NCBI GenBank assembly: GCA_964035545.1
Contig: OZ037767.1
Coordinates: 2,612,680-2,676,679 of the forward strand
Direction of reading: 5' to 3'
DNA from: Bugula neritina
Lineage: Eukaryota; Bryozoa; Gymnolaemata; Cheilostomatida; Bugulidae
Length of the DNA stretch: 64,000 nucleotides
Under the pieces are notes generated by a model, which saw only the letters and a program-made list of their open reading frames with translations, was not told the origin of the DNA and searched no databases. How positions within the stretch are numbered: position 1 is the first letter of the stretch; each line of letters opens with the position of its first letter. The translations under genes and the position numbers were made by a program. Shown piece by piece: positions 38,101 to 49,900 of the stretch.

Positions 38101-41100
38101 TCTCATGACACATGAATTGCTGCAAGTATCTTTATCTGTTGCCACTGCAGGTCGTACGTATCTGTCACATAACGAGGAATTGCTGAGGGCGTTGGTCGAG
38201 AATCTGAAAGCAGAGGACCGAGATACCATCACCCGTGAAAATGTACTAGGTGCTCTTCAAAAACTCAGTCTAAGGTATATTCTCCTATATTTTTATATGA
38301 TCATGTCATTTATCATACTGTGGTGTGATTGACTTGTATTACATAATAATTTTTTATACTAATAGGTTATCAAGTTATGCTACTATATTGTTTTGTTATT
38401 ATACTTTCTATTATACTATTACGTTATTATACTTCTTTATTTTAATATTATATTTATTATTATATATACTAGTATATTATTATACTCAGGGATGTAGTGG
38501 CAAAAATATTCTAGGCCATACTCTCAGGCCGGGGGTCCAGGGGGCCGCCAGGCCCCCGGTGGGGTGCGGGGCAGCGCTCCGGCCGCCGAAGCCCTCAGAG
38601 CGCTTCTGATGCAAATTTATGCAATTTAAAGCCATTGTGAATTATAATTCTTCTGAAAAAAATCTGTGTTGAAATGTGCACCTCGCTATTATTTTCATAC
38701 CATACCAGCTACATGACGACTGGACATTGCTGCAAACTATATAAATACTCAGGCTTGTCCCATACTTGTTGACTGTAATGTAATGTAGTCTTACTCAACT
38801 GCAGTTAAGTTTGTTCTGACACTAAGTCCAACCTGTACAGAAAAATTGCTGGATATCTCAAAAAGATGAAAGGATAGAGGCAGGTAACAAGTGCTCCCCA
38901 AATGCAACCTGATTACTTTAAATAACTAATACACTGCCGTGCACAGAAAAAGAATAATAGATCAGAACAGAGGAAGATTGCTAATCAGAAAATGTGTGTT
39001 GGTTATTTATAAAGAGCAATTTGAATTGATAACTCATTGGCAAGCAGAAATTGGTTGAAAACCTATTTGGAGTTTATTAGAGTACTTGTCTAATCCATAA
39101 GGTGATACCACCACACCTCCTTACACATAATAAAGCACACCCAAGAAGAGTATGTTAACTTGGTTTTAAAATAAAACCCCTGAGCTTCCACTAGATACAT
39201 CAAGGAAATATACCCCAAAAGAACAAATTTGACAGGTTTAATATGTGTTAACCTAGGTCCTAGAAGATGATTAAATGTAAAGCCAGACGTTAGTACAATC
39301 AAACATAAAAGGTTACTTATGGTGGTGTACAGTTTGCAAACCCTTATTGCATTAATAATTAACATGCAATAACGCTAGGTTTTTGACCAAAATGTGGATA
39401 TAGTACCTGTAGACCTCAGTGATGAATTTTCATTAGCCTCTCCTACACACCTGGTACTGTTTCTTGAAGACATTTTGATTTTATTTCTGGATTTCATGTT
39501 GGTTTTTTCCAAATTCCATTGCTTATTGACAAAATGCAAGTCTACGCAAGATAGATAAGGGCAACCTTCTAGTTGTCACAGCCTTGCTGAGGCCACATTA
39601 TTGGTATATTATAAGAATTCAGTCCAGCAAAATAAAACCAGCTCACTTAATTGTGCTAGAATTAAAATTTAAAAACCATGTTTTAGATCTTCCTGTTCCT
39701 CAGAGCACCTGCTTTTTTGAGTTTTCAATATTTTTTTGCAAAGTTAGACAAAAGTCTACCCATTTTTGGCCAATTTTACCTGAAAAGTTTATTTTTCAAT
39801 CCCTGCCAAATATCTCAGCAGGAAAGCATGGTATTCGAATAGAACAAACACTGTTGGAAACCTGAGAAATTTATGCATGGAAATTTTTTTTATCTTTTCA
39901 ATAGCCTTCATAGATTTTCTACAAGTTAGTGATTTACACACTGAAAATGAAATATTTTTTCCTTAGTAATCACCAATGCGCAGCACTTCGCGCTTCAGTG
40001 AACATTTAGAGATGAGAAGATGGAATGTTGATAGCTGCATATTATTCATAGTGTAATCTCAGGCTAAACAATCACAAGTAGGCAACACGCATGCCACCCA
40101 CATAGCATCAACATAACAAGAACTTAAATTAGATTGTGAGCGAAATTTATGATATTCTCAGTGAGGATGCCCAAACTATCCTGTGCACTAATCATCTTTC
40201 AAAAATAATTATGCCCATACGGGCGTATGGCCTAGAACAGTCTATTTTCTTCTAGGCCTTACCCCTCATTCACACTTACCGTATCGTACGTCGTAACAGC
40301 AAAAATAAAATGGCGACGCTGTTGCATTTTGTCAACGGGTGTTCACACATTGCCGTAAAAGTACAATGCATGACGTTGAGCTGTGACCAATCATGATAAG
40401 CCAACTCGTGTCTGCGGTGATTCGAACGCCTTTGAAAATTATTTACAAATTATTCGCAACATTCTTATCAAAAGATGTTATACAAATGCTATTTACTAAA
40501 TAAAAGCAATTACATAAAAAGAATCTTTCTTTTAAATATATTCGTTTTTAAAATAATTGTGCAAACTAATTTAAATAATGAATATTTAAGCCGTCCAAAT
40601 CATTTTTAAGTTTTTGGTTTGCTTAATTTTGGGATTAAGGAAAGCTAGATTTTTAAGCTAAGTTTAATTCAAACAAGCCGGATAAAGATTTTTTAATCTT
40701 TTAAAACTTTTGAATTGATTAAATTAAATCAAAAATAAGCGATTAAAATAAACTAGCGAAAATGTTCTTTAAATTTTAGTACCAGATCAACTCTACCCAA
40801 TAGGAGCCCGCCGTGATTTTTTGAATCAAGCACTGCTTGATCAGCGCCGCAACGTATACCGGAGTACGATTTATTCCGGATGTTAACAAGAATCGCTAAA
40901 ATCTGCTGTTACGGCGTACGGTACGGTAAGTGTGAATAGGGGGATACGGCGTATGGGACCGTATGGGTACCACTACATCCCTGATTATACTACTTTAACA
41001 TCCTACTGCTATTATTATTGTGTAACCTAATCTATTGAGCATTAGCTGACACTTTTCTATCGGCTTTTAAACAATTAAATTTTGAAATTATGTTGGTTTG

Positions 41101-44100
41101 CATTACCAAATAACTGCTGGACCATGTAATGTTAACACTATAATGCATATTCAAACTCCTCTCCAATATAGTAATTGTTGTTCCCTTATAAAGGAGGCAA
41201 CTCCAAACCTCAATGATTGAGGAGGGAATTATTGAGTGGCTCATCAGATTACTCAAAGATAATGATGAGCTCTCAGACTACAATCTAGAATATTCCGTGG
41301 CTCTAACTATGAACCTTTGCCTCAGGAATGCTGGTGAGTTGTCTTATCTCTATCAAAGCTCTTTAAATACTGTTAGTTTTTAGCTGCTTCTTATTCATGA
41401 GTTGAATTGACAAAACCAGCATGAAAATAATATTAGTTTTACATTTAAATATAATATTTTTATATCTACATTGTTCTGTTCATTCCATTTGTGAAATTTG
41501 CATTGTCTAATAAATTTGTTGATGAGCTAAACTTTTGCGCTATTGAAATTATTTATGCATTTTTCAACCTATGCTTTTGTTGAAGTTTTTCATGTGTTCG
41601 TAATTGCTATTTTGTATATTTTGTTATGATTTATAAATAAATGAGGACATTTTTAACTTATTATGATTTAATTATATAATTTATAAATGAACAAAAGTTT
41701 TCTGAGCTATTATTTTCCATATGCTAATTGAAACGCAGGTAAGATGAGATGTGCCAGGGAACCCAAGTTAGTGTTGGAAGTGCTATGTGACCTCCTGGGC
41801 CATGAAAACTTGGAAATTAGGCCGTATGTTAATGGAGCTCTCTACAGCATTCTAGGAATTCCCTCTATTCGAGAAAAGGCTCGTTCAATGGTGAGACAAC
41901 TTCATGTGTCAAAGCCTTAATAAATGTTTTTATTTATTTTACTAGAGATCTACTTTTTTATTGTGAATTCTACTTGCTATTTTATCAATAATTTCAGAGT
42001 ATGGAGGATATTTTGCGGTGCTTCATCAAAGACGGTCAAGCTGATATGAATCGCCAAATTGAATTTATAATTAAACAGTTGAATTCAGGTGAGTTTTGTA
42101 TATCTTTTCCTCTTCTGTTTTATTTAAAATCGCAAATTTCTTTTACTGGTTCATCTTTTATATTTTTATCCGCACAGAAAATCTTGAGAATACAATCAAA
42201 CATAGTCTTGCTGTGTGCACATATTGATAGGCTAACTAATCTAACAATGTTTCTGTGTTACAGTTAAACTACCAGGTACTTTGTTATAATCATTAGTGTA
42301 GCGCCAATCACTGTAGTAGTAAACTTGCACATTTGTATTATATGAATATACAGGTGATTAGCATTGCCATTACCATATCCATCCGTGTGGGTCATCTTAT
42401 TCATGAGCTCGCAACTCTTGATTATGTGTCGTAGGCACTAACTGGTTTTGTTGTCTGACAATATATTGTGTAAATTGTAGTGGAAATTTCAGGTAGCCAT
42501 AATAATATCATTGCACCATCAGCCATTACTGCACATACCATATAACACTATTTTATATTGTTTTATATGCTTTAAACATTGACCACTGTTAAGCTGGTAG
42601 CATGACTGGTGTCCAGAATATATATTGTCGAACTACAAGTCATCATAAGCTAGTCTATTCTATAACTCACACAGTATTAGTCATTTAGTATGACTAACAC
42701 TGTGGGAATCATATGGTCATTTGAATGCTCTGCATGCACTTTACAGTAAAACATTTTATTTAGTTCCAATAAATGCGCTACAATTTTGTTAATAAATTGT
42801 TCTTTTTTTACTTTTCCAATATTTTGGTATCGTACTACCACTTTTTTAAAATTCTTTTGCACTAAAATATTGTTTGAATTTTAATTTATACTATTTTATT
42901 ATTCGTTAGTAGACTGTAAATTATTGAAATTTAATTAGTTGAATGCCAAAACCATATTCACTTTAGAATTCAATTTAAACCAATTCATAACTGAACCAAA
43001 AGATTGATTCAATAAATTATTTTCAACTTTTGAAAGCAAATTCGATGTTTTACAAATTGTTACAGCTGATGACGCCTCTGATGACATGTCGGACGACGAA
43101 GACGACGATGACGAGGACGAGGACCAGGATGCAATGGAGGCTGACCTTGACAAATCTGAAGTACTCAGACTGGAGCCAAGTCGTCTGCAAGGGGACCGTC
43201 TGCTTCTCACTCAGTATACTCTCAGTACTGATAAGAAAAACAGGGTATGTCAGTCAGTATACTCTCAGTACTGATAAGAAAAACAGGGTATGTAACTCAG
43301 TATACTCTCAGTACTGATAAGAAAAACAGGGTATGTAACTCAGTATACTCTCAGTACTGATAAGAAAAACAGGGTATGTCACTCAGTATACTCTCAGTAC
43401 TGATAAGAAAAACAGGGTATGTCACTCAGTATACTCTCAGTACTGATAAGAAAAACAGGGTATGTCACTCAGTATACTCTCAGTACTGATAAGAAAAACA
43501 GGGTGTGTCACTCAGATTCAACTTGAGTTAGAGATTTACACATGCATGTGTCATTGAGCAGTACGCAGTCACAATTTTTTTATTAAAATTATTTAAATTG
43601 GCAAAATTTAAAAAGATATTTGTCACCTAGGATATTCACAGCTAAGTGAGCTTTAAGTATTTTAGAGAGAAACTTCTAAATGTAAACAATGCTGAGTGAA
43701 ATTTTGCAGACTATTGTTCGCATTTGTTTGTTGTAAAATCATGCTAAAGAATGAAATAAATTTAATAACAAAGAGACAACTTTAATTTAAAGGAAGCTAA
43801 TGCTAATAGGTAAAAGGTGCTGAATTGAATCTTCTGTTCCAAATGTACGCCATATACGACTACATGTTGTGTTGAACTTTTCCTTGTAGCTGCGCCAACT
43901 GCAGAAGTCTGATACTCCATTCAATAGACCAGTGACTCCGAGTCAGATGAGACCAATCTCTCGTCACTTGGTGTCTCCCAGGTAATACATCACACGGAAT
44001 ACGCTGCCGATTATATCACACGGAATACGCTGCCTATTATATCACTGTGTGATACTATACCATTCACCTGTTTCCTATAGAATGTCTATTATACTCATGC

Positions 44101-45767
44101 TGGCCTCATTGTATTTGCTAGCCCGCTATTGGCTGCTGTTGCGGAGAGACCTCCCACAGGAAGTCACTCTAAATCTGGTCACAGACCTCGTACTGGTGAG
44201 ATACGAAGTGGCTCATCAAACAGTCGCCCTCTTTCAGGAAACAATGGAGTCCGTCCGATATCGGGGCAGAGCAGTCGATCTGGCCACAGCAATGGGTTTG
44301 TCATCTGCAAAAACATTTTATAGCACTTTTTAAGTTTATTTCTTAATAGAGTTTATCAACTTGCTGATTGACTATAAATAATAATATATTAATATATAAT
44401 AATTAGTACAATAATATAAAGGTAATAGCATAATAATATTATATAAAGAATATTAATATATAGTCATTAGTATAATAATATATAATTAATAACATAATAA
44501 AAATATAATTAATAATAATAATTTTATGTAATTATGTAAAGATCTTATTTACTAATTTGATTGGCTGTTATGACTCATAATATATCTGACTTTCAGGTCC
44601 CGAATGAGTCAGCATTCTAATAACTCTGGACGGAGAGACAGCATTTCACGCTCTCAGGGGTCAAGTCCTACGAACATTCATCTCAAGAACAGCACAAATA
44701 TAGACCGTCCAATGACGCGCAGCGGAAGTAGACCATCTTCTGCCAGTGGTGAAAATAGTGGGGGGAATCTCACTCCCCGCCCTCGCAGTGGTAGTAAAAG
44801 CAGGAAATCCTCTACAACTTATGCTAAGTAAGATAATATGCGATATAATACTCTTCAACACGTTAAGACAACTTTGCTATAAGGAAAATTTAGTGTACGC
44901 GCGTGTGTGTGTATTATGCGTGTGTACGTGTGCGTGCATGTGTGTGCGTGTGTGTGTGCGCGCGCGCGCGTGGTTTTACTTACTGCAGTTGTTGTAAGCT
45001 GTAGAAAGTTATAGCCAACAGTGTTAAACTTTTTTTTAGTTGAACTGCTATGTTAGCTATTATTAGCCTCTGTTCCTGAAATACCCAAAACTCTTAAGCT
45101 CTTCATACTCGTTAGATCTCCTGAATACGAGACTGCTTTTGGTGCTAAGCCTTTGATTCCACGAACTCCTGACACAAGGGGAAAGTCGAAGGGTATGAGT
45201 TTACCTCCCCAACCAACCTACAGTGATAGCCTGCCGAGTCCCAGGCCAAACTCCGGGTCTAGTGATAAAGGTAGAAGGTATGCTAGATGAGAGAGTAATC
45301 TACGACGACTAGGGCATTGGTAATTTGAGTGACGTGTGGGCCTTCTTCTATCTCAGTTGATACTTACCTCAAACGCATGAAATAACTTACCTCAAGTGCA
45401 TGAAATAACTTACCCTAAACGCATTAGGTAACTTACCTCCAATGCATTGGGTGACTTACCTCGTATGCATGGAATTTCTTATCCCTGGTAATTTTACCAC
45501 TAGCCAAAATGTAACCAAACACTGCAGTAGTTTAACACTTTAGACCCGCCAATAACCTTTTGCTTCTAGAACGTTCATCTGCGACACACTTACAGCAGCT
45601 TCTCTCTTCTCAACAGCCTTTGTGATTGTAGAACAGTTAAAGTACTAGTTTTAGACTGACGGCTAGTCACTAGCTCGTAGCAAGCTGGTTGTACAGATAG
45701 TATAGTCTGTAGTATGGTAAGATAACTTCTAACTAATCTTTTATGTTTTCCTTATTTCAGAAACTAG
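32199..45767 (+). CDS. ARMC9: LisH/armadillo-repeat ciliary protein ARMC9
   Basis: 870 residues, 20 coding exons: 32199-32273, 33512-33637, 33893-34066, 34308-34466, 34813-34927, 35372-35538, 35965-36102, 36525-36644, 37237-37332, 37946-38036, 38151-38274, 41194-41333, 41739-41890, 41998-42088, 43066-43244, 43890-43981, 44122-44295, 44597-44827, 45116-45277, 45761-45767. ARMC9 acts at the basal body and ciliary tip with TOGARAM1; human mutations cause Joubert syndrome. Seen: a LisH motif (about 21-53), [20 protein letters not shown], a coiled coil (about 215-265), armadillo region 391-590 with [20 protein letters not shown] and [17 protein letters not shown], an acidic [11 protein letters not shown] patch and a Ser/Arg/Gly/Pro-rich tail of about 220 residues. 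Two in-frame start codons exist: 32199 and 32142 (19 residues longer). The last exon contributes one split codon, Asn and the stop. Confidence 0.95.
37351..37370. repeat. Poly-G run
   Basis: About 18 consecutive G, then CGAGGGG, in ARMC9 intron 9 just after the donor at 37333. It is capable of G-quadruplex formation on the coding strand. Confidence 0.8.
37640..37944. repeat. GTGACATT/GTGACC minisatellite beside an ARMC9 exon
   Basis: About 300 bp of units GTGACATT and GTGACC (basic period about 14 bp, with GTGACACT variants) running to within a few bases of the acceptor TATTACAG for the exon at 37946. Long minus-strand ORFs rich in [12 protein letters not shown] are repeat artefacts. Confidence 0.92.
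38487..40983. mobile_element. hAT-superfamily element in ARMC9 intron
   Basis: Termini CAGGGATGTAGTGG (38487) and CCACTACATCCCTG (ending 40983) are perfect inverted repeats over at least 14 bp, bounded by the 8-bp duplication ATTATACT (38479-38486 and 40984-40991). Length is 2497 bp. The left subterminal region (about 38518-38605) is strikingly GC-rich with GGGGGTCCAGGGGGCC motifs, unlike surrounding DNA. No transposase ORF is recognisable, so it is non-autonomous. It lies in the largest ARMC9 intron and contains a nested element. Confidence 0.92.
40262..40943. mobile_element. MITE with about 38-bp inverted ends, nested in the hAT
   Basis: CCCCTCATTCACACTTACCG at the left mirrors CGGTAAGTGTGAATAGGGGG at the right, continuing through TACG(T/C)CGTAACAGCA. 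Flanks are TTA on the left and ATA on the right, so a degraded PIF/Harbinger TWA duplication is possible but not proven. No coding potential was seen. Confidence 0.78.
43211..43511. repeat. 43-bp minisatellite, seven copies, containing a 5' splice site
   Basis: Seven near-identical 43-bp units start TCAGTATACTCTCAG at 43211, 43254, 43297, 43340, 43383, 43426 and 43469. The first unit contains the last 34 coding bases of an ARMC9 exon plus its donor GGTATGT; each later unit repeats both, with one GTGTGT donor variant in the seventh. Confidence 0.95.
44896..44972. repeat. GT/GC dinucleotide tract
   Basis: Imperfect (GT)n passing into (CG)n in an ARMC9 intron; alternating purine-pyrimidine DNA of Z-forming type. 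Confidence 0.8.
45362..45476. repeat. 23-bp tandem repeat, five copies
   Basis: Five units of ACTTACCTCAAACGCATGAAATA type in the last ARMC9 intron, diverging toward the 3' end. Confidence 0.8.
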
Positions 45768-46974
45768 ATAAAGGGAAGAGCGCACCCAGCTGTATTAAAG
45801 ATGCTGAAAAGAGTGCTACAAATGCAAGAGACACTCATTGTATATTTGGTGACACATAGACTCGGGTCTTGGTTATATAAACTCAGATCTACAAGCGTAT
45901 TTATTGCTTTTTATCAGAAAAATTGTACTCCATATATTTTACCTCAGAGACATTATTTTAATCAAACCAAACAGGGTTATATAATATTCTAACCTGTTGC
46001 AAGTATGCAAATATACTGTACTTGTTATTGTGTTTTAGATATAGTTGTAACATAAAAAGAATTGAATATACTACACTATGTTATCTGTACACCAACAATA
46101 TTTAGAGTGTTCTTATATTTCTTAACTTGATATACCATAGTATATAGTAGAGTATATAGATCTCGTGAGTTGTCCGTCCATTGCCTTTTATTATTCACAC
46201 ATCATGGCTAGATGTAGCAATTTTTTGTGTATAAAATACTTTTTGTCATTTTGCCCAATGATATTCGTCCACTTTATGCATTTCTTATTTCTGCTTAAAT
46301 ATTTTTTTGCATTAGTTGTATATACAGACCTATGCTTTTTATTAATTTACTATATGGGCCTTAATTACTTATATCTGCTGCTGCATTATTATTTCAGTTA
46401 TTAATAGCGGTTCATTTTTTAATTTAGACCTATTTATTTTCGGTTTTAAGTTTTTATACATTTATGCCGATTTGATTTAAACCTAATTATCTATCAACCT
46501 ATATAATAGAAAATATCAATCAACTTTTAGGCAAGATATTAGTAGACATTGCATATGAATGATATTCAATAAAGTGTTAAATTACCATTTTTCTCACACA
46601 TAATATATGTATATATAATATTTATGCAGTTTAATATCATTAAAGAATCAACATGATATGAACTGTTTAATTATGAGTTTATGATTACAAATAACATGTA
46701 AAGCACTTGCATTATCACGCTACGTTGTTTATGTAATATTTCCAGTATTAGCTGATAAAACATTATTTTGAAACAAGTGTTGGCTCTCCTAATTATTATT
46801 TGAATCTAGTTAAATTTATGTGTGGAGTTATCCTCTTTGTAAATATTTGGGCCGGCTTTGCGTTTAATGAACAAACGTTCCTTCTTATCGTGGCAAATTA
46901 GTTTACATTTCACTAATCTGAAGTCACGCGATTAGGCACGTTGTTCTTACGTGTCGAAGGTACTAACCTAAATC
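45768..46974. other. ARMC9 3' UTR and TMEM179-like upstream region
   Basis: AT-rich. AATAAA at 46568-46573 is a candidate poly-A signal for ARMC9. Short ORFs at 45801-45992 and 46165-46404 lack family resemblance and sit in the UTR. The last 100 bp before 46975 become richer in CpG (TCACGCG, TTACGTGTCG), consistent with a promoter. Confidence 0.5.
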
Positions 46975-49900
46975 ATGGCGGGTATAGGAAGACCAGCTGA
47001 TTTAGACAAACTATTATTGTCAAAAACTTTAATATATATTTCATTAGTAATTCTTCAAGTTTGCTCTATTATATCTCTTTCTACAGCTAAGGTGAGTTAT
47101 AAAAATAATAAATGTAAATGATTTTACTTGATTAAACTAACTCTGAGCCTATGAATTTCAACTAGGTGCAGCTGTTTCGGGACTAACTTTAATGACTGCC
47201 ACGCCCCCTTTTTTGAACTGGAAGGTTCTCTTTTAGCATTTGATTAGTAAGTCCAGACATTTAAATGTAAATGCTTACTTCTGTTGAATTGATTAAGTAA
47301 CTAAAGAAATTGAAGCATTTTATATTGTGTAGCATCAATTACATCATCATTTATTTTACTCCCGATACTAATCCTTCATATTATTATACAAACCCAACGT
47401 TTGTTTTCAAGCCTACATACCCAAATGATTTTATTTACTTTGTTGCAAAACTGAAAATTAGTTTTTTTTACAAATATTGCTCTTTTTGTATCTGTTATAT
47501 ATATCCATCATTATGTGATGATTGGTAAATTTTAATACAAGTTCAAAATATTGGTTGAATTGATTTAAGCAACAAAATTGAATTAAAAAGGAAAACTAAA
47601 TTTAGCTCAAGCCTAAAAAGTCTAAAAAATATTAATATTTGTTATGCTCAGCTAATTTTTTAAAACAATTTCAAGTTTAACTTTAAATAATTTACTTTTC
47701 TGAGTATTGTGTTGTATGTAACCTTGCATGTTTTGAATTTTAATTGCACCAGTTTACAGTATTAAAAATGTTTACTGCTGAAATGATATGATTAAGTTAC
47801 AGCAGACTTCATAAAAACTTTCATGTTACTGTACATCATTGTAAGTAAAGTAGTGCATTATTTTATACTGCTATTTTACAGAACATATGCATCCTAGTTT
47901 AAAGGTCAAACTATAGGTCAAACAAAGGTCAGACTATAGGTTCAGTCACATATTTTCAAGGTTAAGAGTGTATAACATTTTTTACATTGAATTCTTCTTT
48001 TAAACTTTCAGAAAAACTGTTGAGTTTTAAAAAATAAAGAACCTTCAGTTATGTTTTAATAGTTATATTCATTATAGAAACTTGTTCCTATACATTATTT
48101 TACGAATGTTTCATATGAATTAATGATGGAAGCCAGAAGCCAAAATAAAAATGATAATAAAATAAAGATCCTGATCAAATTCTGAAAAACTTGAAGTATG
48201 TGCTAAATTTAATATGTGCCTTCAAATAAGCTTTTATGAGAAAATGAGCAAACAGTAATTATGTGAAACTATTTCAAGTGCCTTAATATAGCAGCATGTT
48301 GGCTCCTTCTAAAACTGTGTTTGTTTTGAAATCACAAGAGTTATGCAATCATTGAATTCAAGTGTTATTGACAATTTATACTATTACATAATACTCGCTA
48401 TAATGTTATACAATTAAATGAGACAAGCTTGGTTTGCTGAAATCAGTCACCATATAAACTACAGTTTATGAGACTTGAATACGTAAATCGAATGTTTTAA
48501 TATAGAAACTGGAACTATGCCTACTCGATGTATGAAGTAATGTTCAAGGCACATACAGCTCTTTTGCTGGTAGCCATTTATTACTAAAGTCATATACACT
48601 GAGCCACAATACATTCCACTCTTCTTATGTCATTGTGACATGTAACTTTTTCCCTTAGAAAAACCATTAACCTAGCTCTGCAATGATCGTCTATAAATAG
48701 CTGTATGACTTCATTGTTTTGCTGAGTTTTATCTCCCACAGCTACGTTGAGGCTGTTCAGAACTTACACACACACTGATCTGTGTTAAAATTGTTGTTAT
48801 GAACATCTAGTCTTGTATTTGAAAGTTCCCATCATCTAATGAAAACACAAAAATTATACATACATGACACATTTGTACTTTTTAACATAAACTGATGCAA
48901 ACTGTATTTAGTTACTACCGCCAAAGCTAGGTTATTGAATGCAGCATGGTGAACTATTTTTTGTAGATAAACTTATCAGGCAAATGCGTATTGTTTGCTG
49001 AATGTTCGAATGAATCTAACAAGACTGGAGTGGTTATAAAAGAGGATCCACGGCACTGTGACTTTGTTTTATATACGTCTGTTGTTGAATTAATTTTACT
49101 CACATTACTCACTCCGTACCATTTATTTATATTCTACAAATCAAGATGGGACGCAGACGTTGTGTAAGTATAACTGACCAATTATTTGAGTTGTCATTTT
49201 TAACTCTGTAAACTTGTCATCACTAGTTGTCAGTTAGATTACGATCACAATGCTCAAACCCGTTGTTTCTCAAACCAAGACTATAATTATAATCTAAGCT
49301 TCATTTGTGATAATGGAATTGCACAATGAACAACTAGCATATTTTATCAGTCACTGCGAGTACAAAGATTGTGTTGCCGAGTTACTAAAAGTTACCAGCA
49401 AAAGTTAAAAGTCCAAAGGTTTATTTATCTTCTCCAATGACTAATAGTGGCTCATCTTAACATTGATAAGATATTCCCAATAGGCTACTACAATATATAT
49501 TTGTATTTAAACTGTGCATGAGTCAATTTTTCTCAAATATTATATTATTTAATTTCTAATGTTGTATGTCTTCATATATTTTGTAGAGAAAATCTCAGAG
49601 TTAAACCGATGATATTCTTAGCGTTTGTTTGCTCTATTTTGGGCATTATAGCTTCCGGGATAACCAGTGGTGGATACTTTATTCAGAAGTAAGGAAATAA
49701 TATGATTGGTGGAAATATGATCAATTGAAATTTGATTGGCTAAAGTTTGATTGGTAGAAATGTAATCATATAGTTCTGAGACCAATCAACTACTTTATTT
49801 CTATCGTGTATTATATTGTTTATTTACTTTACAGGCTTCTCAAAGATTGTAGAATCAAATTTGAAAATTTAGAATACTGAAATATGCTAAATACCAACTT

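Noticed and set aside
37654-38232. 192-codon minus-strand ORF and shorter relatives
   Set aside because: They translate the GTGACATT minisatellite and run antisense through two solid ARMC9 exons.
39090-39865. Short ORFs inside the ARMC9-intron hAT
   Set aside because: They do not resemble hAT transposase and are short enough for chance in AT-rich DNA.
45801-46404. Two short ORFs after ARMC9
   Set aside because: They lie between the ARMC9 stop and its likely poly-A signal, with no family resemblance or splice support.
47310-47528. 72-codon ORF in the TMEM179-like first intron
   Set aside because: It has AT-rich chance composition, no splice sites in phase and no family match.
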